NCBI GenBank assembly: GCA_025055235.1
Contig: JANWYN010000057.1
Span: 1-39,502, forward strand
Source: Candidatus Roseilinea sp.
GTDB taxonomy: Bacteria; Chloroflexota; Anaerolineae; J036; Brachytrichaceae
Direction of reading: 5' to 3'
DNA length: 39,502 nt
The position numbers and the translations under genes were made by a program. Position 1 is the first letter of the stretch; every line of letters begins with the position of its first letter. The notes under the pieces were generated by a model. The model was not told the origin of the DNA. It ran no database searches and was given only the letters and a program-made list of their open reading frames with translations. This document shows, piece by piece, positions 1 through 7,218 of the stretch.

Positions 1-654
1 AAGGGCAGCCGTGCCCTGAACAAAGTCGAAGGGTGGCCGCGCGCATGGGCGGGCATTCGCGCTCTTGTTTTTGGCCTTGTGCTATGGGCTGTCGCCGAGC
101 GTGCACGCCCATGGTGGGAGGCGGAATGGGGACGTTTCTTCGCCGACCCACCTACCTATGTGCCGTTGGCCATCGGATTGATGCCTCCGCTGCTCTGGCT
201 GCGGGCGCAGGCGCGCCGCCGCTGGCCGATGATCGTTGCGTGCGCCACGGTCATCGCCATCTCAGCCGGCCTATTCTGGCTGGCGGGCCGATTCTTCCCG
301 CGCGCACCATATGCGCCGCGCCTCGCAATCGCCACGCTGCCGTGGGTGATGTGGGGATGGGGCGCATTGCTGAGCCACCGGCCTCGCGTGGGCTGGTCGC
401 TGACGTTGCTGCTGCTCGTCGCGGTAGCCGCCGTGGCCTGGTTGCGCCCCGACGTCATCATGTCGCTGGCCGAAGGCGCGTTGGCCGCGTTAATGAGCGG
501 GATCGTGGCCGGCGGCGCCCTTGTCCGGCTGCGCCGGGACGAAGCCGCTGATCACTGTGCCGGCACCGGCTGCCGAGCGGATCGTCAGCTCGCCGCCGAT
601 CAGCTCGATGCGGTCGCGCATCGCCCGCAGGCCGAAGTGCGCCTGCGATTCTGA
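1..654 (+). CDS. Membrane protein of unknown function, 5' end outside window
   Basis: The frame is open from base 1 to a TGA at 652-654, so the start lies upstream or is a GTG at 79. The product is hydrophobic, with about four or five membrane segments (around FGLVLWAV, VPLAIGLMPPLLWL, MIVACATVIAISAGLFWL, LAIATLPWVMWGWGALL and LTLLLLVAVAAVAWL), separated by short Arg-rich loops. I do not recognise a family. The last 55 codons overlap, antisense, the 3' end of the histidine kinase gene and have the Arg/Ala-rich look of a shadow reading. The true C-terminus may therefore have been extended by loss of an earlier stop. A GACAAGCTCAG-type repeat copy lies at about 13-33, inside the open frame, so the region before about 40 may be non-coding. 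The reading is moderately secure, the function unknown. Confidence 0.5.
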   Translation, partial: KGSRALNKVEGWPRAWAGIRALVFGLVLWAVAERARPWWEAEWGRFFADPPTYVPLAIGLMPPLLWLRAQARRRWPMIVACATVIAISAGLFWLAGRFFPRAPYAPRLAIATLPWVMWGWGALLSHRPRVGWSLTLLLLVAVAAVAWLRPDVIMSLAEGALAALMSGIVAGGALVRLRRDEAADHCAGTGCRADRQLAADQLDAVAHRPQAEVRLRF

Positions 655-2460
655 TGGCGCGCGGTCGGGGTCGAACCCGATCCCGTCGTCGCGCACCTCG
701 AAGTGAACGCGGCCATCCGTCGCCCACAGCGCGACCCACACCTGCGACGCCTGCGCGTGCTTGTGCGCGTTGGTCAGCGCCTCGCGTAGCACGCGATAGA
801 GCTCGTGGCGCTGCGTCCGCCCCAGCAGCGCGTCCGCGTCCGGCGAGAGATTGTAGTGCACGGGCAGATGGTAGCGCGCCGAGAAATCGCGGAACATCTC
901 CTCCAACGGTTGGATCAGCCCGCGCTCGGTCTGCATCGGCGCCATGTTGCGCAGTGTCCGGCGCAGCTCGCGTTCCGCCTCGCGCAGCTCTTCGGCGGCC
1001 CGCTTCAACATCGCCTCTGCGCGCGTGGGATCTTCGGCGATCGCGTGGCGCGCGTGCTCCAGGTGGAAGCGAAAGCCGGTGAGGAACGCCTGGGTGGTGT
1101 CGTGCAGCTCGTTGCGGATGGCGTAGCGCTCGCGTTCGCGTGCCTCCACGATGCGGCGCGGCAGTTGACGCAGCCGCGCCTCGCGCTGCGCCGTGGCGTA
1201 GCTCCAAAGTGCACCGCTGACAAGCAAGGCGATGAAGGCCGGCAGGAAGAACAGCGGCCCGGCCCCCTCGATCACGTCGGGCGGCAGCACCGACCGGTAG
1301 AACGACGCCACGACAAATGCGGCCAGCACGCTGGTGGTGATCACCAGCACCGCCCAGAACACGGCAGCGCTGACGCGCAAGTATTGATAGCGGAACACCA
1401 CGAACGCGAAGGTCAAGGGGACGATCAGCCCTAGGAAGCGGATGTCGGTGAGCCGAAAGAGCGTGTTGGGCCGGGCAGTCGCCTCTCGCAGCAACAAAGG
1501 CGCCAGCGCCAGCAGCATGATCAATGTGCCCATCAACAGGCTGGTCAACGACGACTTCAGCCATTCGGGCTTCCGCCCGCGACGCATCGCCCAGATCAGG
1601 CGGACGATTAGGAACAGGGCGGCAGCGACGTTCATCCAGAAGCGGATCGAACGCAGCACGACGTCGCTCCAGCCGATCGCCGGCGTCCAGCCGCGCGTCC
1701 ACAACGCGAGCGCGACGCCGACGCTGCCCGCTGCGACGATGCCCGCTAGCCCGTACACGACTTTGAGCCATGCCGGATGTGGAACGTCGTTCGGGTCGTG
1801 CGCATCGCGCGTGATGAGCAGCGCGAAGTGGACGATGAGGGCAGCGATGAAAGGCAAGATGGCGAACCAAGTAAGCTGCGCAACTTGGCTGGTCAACATG
1901 CCATCGCGGAATATAGGCTGCTCGACGAGGCGCACCCCTGCGGCGATCAGCAGGATCAGCAGCGCGCTCATGCGGTTGACGGCGCTGGTTGGATGGGCTG
2001 CGTAGACGCCGAATGCGATCAGCCCCATACAAAGCATGATGGCAAGCACCGGCGCATCGGCGTCGAAGTACTCGTTCCAGCTATAGCGCCTGACGTAGAC
2101 CGGAATGTCCAGGCGCGCGCCGTCGCGCTGAACGGTGAGCGTCACGGGCTGCGGCCGAGTGAGCATCTCCTCCCAGAGCGCGTGCTCGGGCAGCCGGGTA
2201 TATGACTCGCCCTCCAGGTCAAGGATGCCGTCGTCCGGGGCGAGCCCGGATTCGCGAATGCCGGGCCACCAGTAGGGGGTTGCAGCGTTCACGCGATAGG
2301 CGAAGTGTAGCCCGTCGTAGTCGGTCAGGAATCCCCCGAACGCTTTGCCGACGTCATTCATTCGGTTGACCGTGGTCGTTGTGCACAGCACAAGGGCGAG
2401 CGCCGTCACCAGCAGCGCCGGCCGGTGCGTTCGCCAGGTTACGCCGAGCTTCGCGATCAT
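490..2460 (-). CDS. Membrane sensor histidine kinase, NarL/LiaS-type (HisKA_3)
   Basis: A 656-residue sensor kinase that should autophosphorylate and pass phosphate to the response regulator encoded just upstream. Residues 15-31 form a first membrane segment. Residues 40-125 form an extracytoplasmic domain whose WWPGIRESGLAPDDGILDL stretch resembles a PDZ-like fold (inference). About eight membrane segments follow at 137-420. The dimerisation/phosphoacceptor helix has ERERYAIRNELHD with H453. The ATPase domain has its N box at ALTNAHKHA (N564) and G1 box DDGIGF (D591-F596). The gene lies 4 bp after the regulator stop, with an AAGGAGG Shine-Dalgarno before its ATG. The input signal cannot be read from the sequence. 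Confidence 0.9.
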   Translation of the reverse strand: MIAKLGVTWRTHRPALLVTALALVLCTTTTVNRMNDVGKAFGGFLTDYDGLHFAYRVNAATPYWWPGIRESGLAPDDGILDLEGESYTRLPEHALWEEMLTRPQPVTLTVQRDGARLDIPVYVRRYSWNEYFDADAPVLAIMLCMGLIAFGVYAAHPTSAVNRMSALLILLIAAGVRLVEQPIFRDGMLTSQVAQLTWFAILPFIAALIVHFALLITRDAHDPNDVPHPAWLKVVYGLAGIVAAGSVGVALALWTRGWTPAIGWSDVVLRSIRFWMNVAAALFLIVRLIWAMRRGRKPEWLKSSLTSLLMGTLIMLLALAPLLLREATARPNTLFRLTDIRFLGLIVPLTFAFVVFRYQYLRVSAAVFWAVLVITTSVLAAFVVASFYRSVLPPDVIEGAGPLFFLPAFIALLVSGALWSYATAQREARLRQLPRRIVEARERERYAIRNELHDTTQAFLTGFRFHLEHARHAIAEDPTRAEAMLKRAAEELREAERELRRTLRNMAPMQTERGLIQPLEEMFRDFSARYHLPVHYNLSPDADALLGRTQRHELYRVLREALTNAHKHAQASQVWVALWATDGRVHFEVRDDGIGFDPDRAPSESQAHFGLRAMRDRIELIGGELTIRSAAGAGTVISGFVPAQPDKGAAGHDPAH

Positions 2461-2464
2461 CGTC

Positions 2465-3199
2465 CTATCCTCCTTGCCCGAGCTGCAGATCGCGGATCAT
2501 GCACGTCTTCGCCAGCAGGATGTCTTTGCGCAGGTGAGGTGCGATCTGGCCTAACCCGAGCTTGTCGTAGATGTGGTTGAGATAGTTCTCGGCCGATTTG
2601 GACGTGACGCCGAGCAATTGCGCGATGCGGCGCGTCTTGTTGGCAGCCGCCAGCAGGTAGGCGGCCTCGGCTTCGCGCGCCGATAGGCTCGCGAACGCCT
2701 GCAGCGCAGCTTCGATCAGCGGGCGCTCCTCGGACGAGAGCTGGCGCAGGATGCGATCGGCGATCGCCGAGGCGCTTGTCACCACGTCGGGATCCACGAC
2801 GACCCGGCCGTCGCACGCCGCATGCACTGCGCTGATCAACTCCTCCAGCGTGCAAGATTTCAACTTGTAGGCCAGGCCGCACACGCCGCGCTCCAGCAGC
2901 GCGGAGACGGCGTTCAGGCGATCTTCGTAGTTCGAAAAGAGCACCACGCCGGTGCTCGGGAAGGCTTCTTTGATGCGCCGTGCGAGCTCGATGCCGTGGT
3001 CGTTGTTGGAGCGATACTGCGCGCCGGGGTAGGGCAAGATGGCGATGTCAATGATCGCGGCGCGAGGGACGTGCTCGACCATCAAGCGCCAGGCGGTCTG
3101 CCCGTCGCGCGCCTCGATGATCGTGAAGCCGGCTCGCTCCAGGTTCGGGCGAAGGCCGTCGAGGATGTAAGGGTGATCGTCCACGAGGAGCGACTTCAT
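2465..3199 (-). CDS. LuxR/NarL-family response regulator
   Basis: A 244-residue two-domain regulator, first gene of a two-gene operon with the histidine kinase. The receiver domain (1-125) has the acidic pair D7/D8, phosphoacceptor D51 in AAIIDIAI, S89 in place of the usual T/S, and K112 in AYKLK. The C-terminal GerE-type helix-turn-helix spans about 171-216, from SLSAREAEAA to NHIYDKLGL. The receiver has a longer than usual loop after D51 (ILPYPGAQYRSNND), so the phosphorylation site is slightly unusual. No strong Shine-Dalgarno is visible before the ATG. It probably binds DNA as a dimer after phosphorylation. Targets are unknown, but the secreted-protein genes across the 3200-3640 gap are candidates by position only. 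Confidence 0.9.
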   Translation of the reverse strand: MKSLLVDDHPYILDGLRPNLERAGFTIIEARDGQTAWRLMVEHVPRAAIIDIAILPYPGAQYRSNNDHGIELARRIKEAFPSTGVVLFSNYEDRLNAVSALLERGVCGLAYKLKSCTLEELISAVHAACDGRVVVDPDVVTSASAIADRILRQLSSEERPLIEAALQAFASLSAREAEAAYLLAAANKTRRIAQLLGVTSKSAENYLNHIYDKLGLGQIAPHLRKDILLAKTCMIRDLQLGQGG

Positions 3200-3640
3200 T
3201 CGGTTGTGATCGAGCGAATGACCGGATCGGCGATCAACCCCTGATCCGATCCTTCAGTATGAATGCTTGAGAGGGGAAATCACCCTTGAAGGCGTGCTTC
3301 GACTGTGCACAATGAACTTGCCGGCGACGCGGGTGGGATGGAAGGCGCTGTGGGCGCCGCGTGACAACGGGGTGGCAATTCCCCCTGGCGCCTACAAGTA
3401 TAAGCCGGTCTGGAGGGTGGGTGGGGCTGTTTACGCGGTTGGGTGTGCCGTTGTGCGATGCCGGTGGGAATTTGCCGGAAATTAAACACTTGCTTTGGCG
3501 TTCGCCGATACCATTTGCGCAGAAGGATAAGGAGGGAGTGAGGTTAGAGGAGTATAGCGTATTGATTGCGAGTCACAGCACAGTTACAGAGCTAGGAGGA
3601 GTTGCCAGTTGATGAGCCTAGTGAACAATCTTTGTAGCTC
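3200..3640. other. Intergenic region between regulator operon and secreted-protein genes
   Basis: A divergent gap of 441 bp with visibly lower GC than its surroundings. It should hold promoters for both the minus-strand two-component operon and the plus-strand genes. I do not see a convincing -35/-10 pair. A strong Shine-Dalgarno (AGGAGGAG, 3594-3601) near its right end serves the short ORF at 3612. No repeat or RNA gene is recognised. Confidence 0.5.
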
Positions 3641-3659
3641 ATGCGCAGGGCCGCTCTAA
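3612..3659 (+). CDS. Possible 15-codon leader ORF overlapping the next gene
   Basis: ATG at 3612 lies 10 nt after AGGAGGAG (3594-3601), the only good ribosome site here. It encodes MSLVNNLCSSCAGPL and stops at TAA 3657-3659, 19 nt inside the next gene, which begins at 3641 in another frame. The downstream gene has an in-frame TAG at 3635-3637 and no Shine-Dalgarno of its own. Reinitiation from this short ORF is therefore a reasonable guess. No homology is recognised. Confidence 0.3.
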   Translation: MSLVNNLCSSCAGPL

Positions 3660-4582
3660 GTCTTACTTTAGCCGCGACCATCATAGTGATCGTAAGTGCC
3701 TTATACCCTCAGCGCAAGCCGCAATACGAGGGCGTGTTTAGCGTTGGGCCGCTGTCCGTGACCCTCTCGTACGACTCGAGTTCTGGATCTTGGAACGTTA
3801 GTCCCGGTGTGAATTTAGCGCGTTGGCAAGCAGGTTTTGCAACGATTGATTTGGCCATTCGAGATAGCCAAGGGATCGCGATCTCAGGCGATCTCAGTAA
3901 CTACCCTCACAAGCTAATTGTGCTCTGGAGGAGCCGAAATGGCTTGATACGACGGGAGGTGTATGGATTCGATCGGCCATTCAAGCTTGAGATAGCACAA
4001 GGTCATGCGCAGTGGATCGAATGGAATCTCGAGGAAGGTTTCGTTCTTCTAGCGGTCGAGTCAGCGCCGGATCCATCAACTCATGTTGTGGAAGCTGCTC
4101 GCAAAGTGGCTGCGGAAGTTGGAATGGGGAAGGGGAGCAGAGATACTGGCCCCCAACCAAGAGTAGGACAGGACGAAGTCATGCCGGAGAGTTTCGATCC
4201 TATCAAGGACCGATGCGATCCCTGCCCACGTCCCGGTGAGATGTGTATCGAATCTCCCACTCATGGTCAGACTGTGAGCGGTGTCATCATGATCAGCGGG
4301 GCAGCGAATCACCCGAACTTCGCCCGATACAAAATCGCGCTTGGCCATCAGGATTGTCCTGACGATGCTAACAACCTCTGTGTGTTGTTCGAATCTATAA
4401 CGCCAAATAGAGAAAGCCCTGATGTTCCTGAAGGTATCTTGATGCGCTGGAACACTGCACGGACACGGACTGGCGATCTGATTCGCAATGACCAGTATTG
4501 GGTTGTGCTATCCGTGATTGACAAGACAGGTAATGACTATCCAGATAAAGCATGCGTCCGAGTCAACGTGAGCAATCCCTAG
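3641..4582 (+). CDS. Secreted or membrane-anchored protein of unknown function with a C-terminal beta-sandwich-like domain
   Basis: A 313-residue protein. ATG 3641 is fixed as the earliest possible start by an in-frame TAG at 3635. An N-terminal hydrophobic segment (about 5-22, after MRR) is a signal anchor. Residues 30-160 contain no motif I recognise. Residues 165-195 are a polar linker. Residues 200-313 (CIESPTHGQTVSGVIMISGAA, then NHPNFARYKIALGHQ) resemble the Ig-like 'P..G..VSG.V.I.GSA....F..Y' domain that recurs in secreted Chloroflexota proteins (recollection, not searched). Four or more Cys residues suggest disulfides. Base composition is lower in GC than neighbouring genes, hinting at different ancestry. 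Its 3' end overlaps the start of the next gene by 31 bp, suggesting co-translation. Confidence 0.75.
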   Translation: MRRAALSLTLAATIIVIVSALYPQRKPQYEGVFSVGPLSVTLSYDSSSGSWNVSPGVNLARWQAGFATIDLAIRDSQGIAISGDLSNYPHKLIVLWRSRNGLIRREVYGFDRPFKLEIAQGHAQWIEWNLEEGFVLLAVESAPDPSTHVVEAARKVAAEVGMGKGSRDTGPQPRVGQDEVMPESFDPIKDRCDPCPRPGEMCIESPTHGQTVSGVIMISGAANHPNFARYKIALGHQDCPDDANNLCVLFESITPNRESPDVPEGILMRWNTARTRTGDLIRNDQYWVVLSVIDKTGNDYPDKACVRVNVSNP

Positions 4583-4977
4583 CGTCGAGGCATTGCCTCA
4601 GGCTGGTGTGGTTGGCTTGTTGGATCGCGCTGTTCATCGCCTTGGCCGGCTGCCAAGGCCCGGGCCAGGGCGAAAGCACCATCCTGATCGGGATCAAGCC
4701 CGAAGCAGTGTCGGCGTTGAAGAACCCAGAAGCGCCTGATCCGCGCGACACCGGCATCGCATCGCTCGACGCGCTCAACGTCAAGTGGAACGTCAAAAGC
4801 ATGACGCGCGTGTTCGACGTCTCGCCGGACGACGAAGCCGCCGTCAAAGCCGGGTTGGTCGGCGTCTACAAGCTGGTCGCGCCGACCGGCACGAACCTGG
4901 CCCACATGTTGAAGGATTACCGGGCGGACGCTCACGTCGAGTATGCCGAGGTCAATGCCGAGTTCGAGGCCAAGTGA
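4552..4977 (+). CDS. Lipoprotein resembling a free-standing subtilisin propeptide (I9-like)
   Basis: A 141-residue lipoprotein. A long N-region is followed by a hydrophobic stretch ending in lipobox LAGC (C34). The mature part aligns by eye with residues 45-142 of the protease encoded next. Shared landmarks are ILIGIKP/VLIGLKP, GIASLDALNVKWNVKSMTRVF/GIATLDRLNAQFGVRSVEPVF, GVYKL and HVEYAEVN/AIEYAEPN. This is the propeptide fold that in subtilases acts as intramolecular chaperone and inhibitor. Here it stands alone and membrane-anchored. An inhibitor or folding helper for the adjacent protease is a natural guess but is inference. The stop is 23 bp before the protease ATG, so the two are probably co-transcribed. 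Confidence 0.8.
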   Translation: MRPSQREQSLASRHCLRLVWLACWIALFIALAGCQGPGQGESTILIGIKPEAVSALKNPEAPDPRDTGIASLDALNVKWNVKSMTRVFDVSPDDEAAVKAGLVGVYKLVAPTGTNLAHMLKDYRADAHVEYAEVNAEFEAK

Positions 4978-5000
4978 ACATGTCTTCAAAAGGAGTATCT

Positions 5001-6911
5001 ATGAACATCTCTCGATCGGTCACTGCTTTCTCCTTGTTCGCTCTGATCAGCGCGCTCATCGCCGCCATGCCGGCGCGCGGACAGACGACGAGTGACTCGC
5101 TCTACCCTGTGCCCGTCGAGGTCTTCGCGCCCGGCGAGGTGCTCATCGGCCTCAAGCCGGCCTTCGCGCAACAAGCGAAGATCGCACGTGCCGGCGCAGC
5201 CCAGTTCGGCATCGCCACACTCGACCGGCTGAACGCGCAGTTCGGTGTGCGAAGCGTCGAGCCCGTCTTCTCGCCTGAGTTCACCGCCGACGCGCTCGCG
5301 GCTGCGCATGGCCTAGACGGCGTCTATAAGCTCACGCTCCCGCCGGAGACGCACCTCGCGACCGCGATCGCGGCCTATCAGGCCGATCCGGCCATCGAAT
5401 ACGCCGAGCCCAATCGCATCTACTACGCGACGTTCACCCCGAACGACACCGACTTAGCCAAGCAATGGGCGCTGCACAACACCGGACAAACCGGCGGGCG
5501 GGCCGATGCAGACATTGATATGCCGGAGGCATGGGACGTGCAGCGCGGCAGCGGGACGGTGTTGATTGCCATCATTGACACGGGTGTGGATTACACGCAC
5601 CCCGACCTCGACGCCAGCCGCATCCGAACAGACATTGACAAGGACTTCGTCAACAAAGACGACGACGCGAAGGACGATCACGGCCACGGCACCTATTGCG
5701 CGGGCATCGCCGCGGCCAGCACCAACAACGCCCGCGGCATGGCCGGCGTGTGCCCCAACTGCAAGATCCTGCCGGTGAAGGTATTGAACTCGCAAGGTAG
5801 CGGCAGCGCCGAGACGGTCGCGCAGGGCATCCAATATGCGGCACAGGCCGGCGCGCAAATCTTGAGCATGAGCCTGGGCTATCCGTCGAACTGCGGCTGC
5901 TCGAAGACAGTGGCCAAGGCGATTAACTACGCATATGACAAAGGCGGCTTGCTCATCGCGGCTTCAGGCAATGACTCGGACAAGACGCGCATCTCCTATC
6001 CGGCGTCGTCGCCACGCGTGATGTCCGTCGGCGCCAGCGATCACAACGACAGAGAAGCTAGCTTCTCTAACCGAGGCCCCGACCTGAACATCGTTGCGCC
6101 GGGTGTGAACATCTTCAGCCTGGATGCTAGGAACGGCGGCTACGTCACCGAGAGCGGCACGTCTGCCGCGACGCCGCACGTAGCCGGCGTCGCCGGCCTG
6201 GTGTGGTCGGCGCACCCGGACTGGACGAACGATCAGGTGTGGCAGGCGCTCTACCAAACGGCGGACGACTTCCCCGCGACCAACAAAATGGCCGCTGAAG
6301 CCTCAGCGCAAGCACCGCCGATTGATCCAAGCCGATTGACCTTCCGGATGTTCCTGCCCACGTCGGCGCGCTGGCGCACCGCTACCGGCCGACTGAACGC
6401 GCTTCGCGCTGTCACCAGCCAACCGATCAACGGGCCGCGCCTGGCCCAGGACAACTGTGGCGGCGAGCCGAATTGCCCGGTGGAATGTCCTGCGCAGGTC
6501 GTCGCCAATGGCAAGCTGGCAACAGCGTCCGATCTGCAGACGCTGTGGACGCTGCGCGACCACGTCATGGCGCAGACGCCGCTCGGGCAGTTGTGGATCA
6601 CGCTCTACACGCGGCATCGCTTCAAGACGGCCGCCATCTTGCTGAGCGACGGCGCATTCCGCGCACAAGTGGCGCAGGCGTTGGACTTGTGGATGCCGCT
6701 GTTCAGAGCCGTCGCCGATCCCGAGTCGGTCGCAGCCGGTGAAGCGAAGATGACAAGCGCGCACATCGCTGCAGTCGAAGGCGTCATCGAGGGCCTCATC
6801 AGCCGTGGCGACGCGTCACTGCAAGACGACCTGCGGGCACTGAAGTCCACACTGCGCCTCGCCGAGCATGCCGGCTGGGACGTGCGCGACTACTGGCGCG
6901 CGCTGAACTGA
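5001..6911 (+). CDS. Secreted subtilisin-like serine protease (S8 family)
   Basis: A 636-residue protease. ATG 5001 is chosen because AAAAGGAG (4988-4995) lies 5 nt upstream. An upstream in-frame ATG at 4980 lies before this site. Residues 1-28 are a signal peptide and about 45-142 a propeptide ending near AEPNRIYYA. The catalytic domain (150-420) has D193 in AIIDTGVD, H229 in GHGTYCAG, oxyanion N324 in AASGND and S388 in SGTSAATPH, so the triad is complete. Several Cys pairs (C233, C251/C254, C298/C300) may form disulfides. The C-terminal 215 residues are unlike the peptidase core. They carry a MFLPTSAR stretch, a Cys cluster (DNCGGEPNCPVECP) and a helical region. It acts outside the cell, and the preceding lipoprotein duplicates its propeptide. 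Confidence 0.92.
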   Translation: MNISRSVTAFSLFALISALIAAMPARGQTTSDSLYPVPVEVFAPGEVLIGLKPAFAQQAKIARAGAAQFGIATLDRLNAQFGVRSVEPVFSPEFTADALAAAHGLDGVYKLTLPPETHLATAIAAYQADPAIEYAEPNRIYYATFTPNDTDLAKQWALHNTGQTGGRADADIDMPEAWDVQRGSGTVLIAIIDTGVDYTHPDLDASRIRTDIDKDFVNKDDDAKDDHGHGTYCAGIAAASTNNARGMAGVCPNCKILPVKVLNSQGSGSAETVAQGIQYAAQAGAQILSMSLGYPSNCGCSKTVAKAINYAYDKGGLLIAASGNDSDKTRISYPASSPRVMSVGASDHNDREASFSNRGPDLNIVAPGVNIFSLDARNGGYVTESGTSAATPHVAGVAGLVWSAHPDWTNDQVWQALYQTADDFPATNKMAAEASAQAPPIDPSRLTFRMFLPTSARWRTATGRLNALRAVTSQPINGPRLAQDNCGGEPNCPVECPAQVVANGKLATASDLQTLWTLRDHVMAQTPLGQLWITLYTRHRFKTAAILLSDGAFRAQVAQALDLWMPLFRAVADPESVAAGEAKMTSAHIAAVEGVIEGLISRGDASLQDDLRALKSTLRLAEHAGWDVRDYWRALN

Positions 6912-7218
6912 TAGGTCACGAAACGCTCTGATAGTGCACATAGCAAGGACTTGCGTGCATCGTTACCTACGAGAAGGTCGAAGACCCTGGAGAGAAAAGA
7001 GGAGGCATGGGTGCGTCGCATATAAGGGCAAAGCGTCGCACTGTAGGGCACGGACGCCGTTCCGTGCCCATGTGCGCCGCTAACGGCGCGCTGCGGTAGC
7101 CCATCTGGGCCATTCAGAGCATGCCCTACCAACCATGTGCACTTGCCCCTGTTGGCGAGCATCCTACTGATGACTACTGCGCCAAGCGTTTAGAGCGATC
7201 TTAAGCAGCTGGAGCGCC
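6912..7218. other. Intergenic region with a multi-hairpin repeat
   Basis: A 307-bp gap between the protease and lipase genes on the same strand. Its central part (7043-7129) is a palindromic element described separately. No clear promoter or T-tracted terminator is visible. The lipase start has only a short GGAG (7209-7212) as ribosome site. Confidence 0.5.
7043..7129. repeat. Palindrome-bounded element with three internal hairpins
   Basis: The outer inverted repeat is GTAGGGCA (7043-7050) with TGCCCTAC (7122-7129). Inside are GGGCACGGA (7046-7054) with TCCGTGCCC (7061-7069), then GCGCCG-CTAA-CGGCGC, then GCCCA-TC-TGGGC. The compact stem-on-stem layout looks like a REP/MITE-type repeat. A related GTAGGG...CCCTAC palindrome occurs at 31357-31383. 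Confidence 0.55.
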
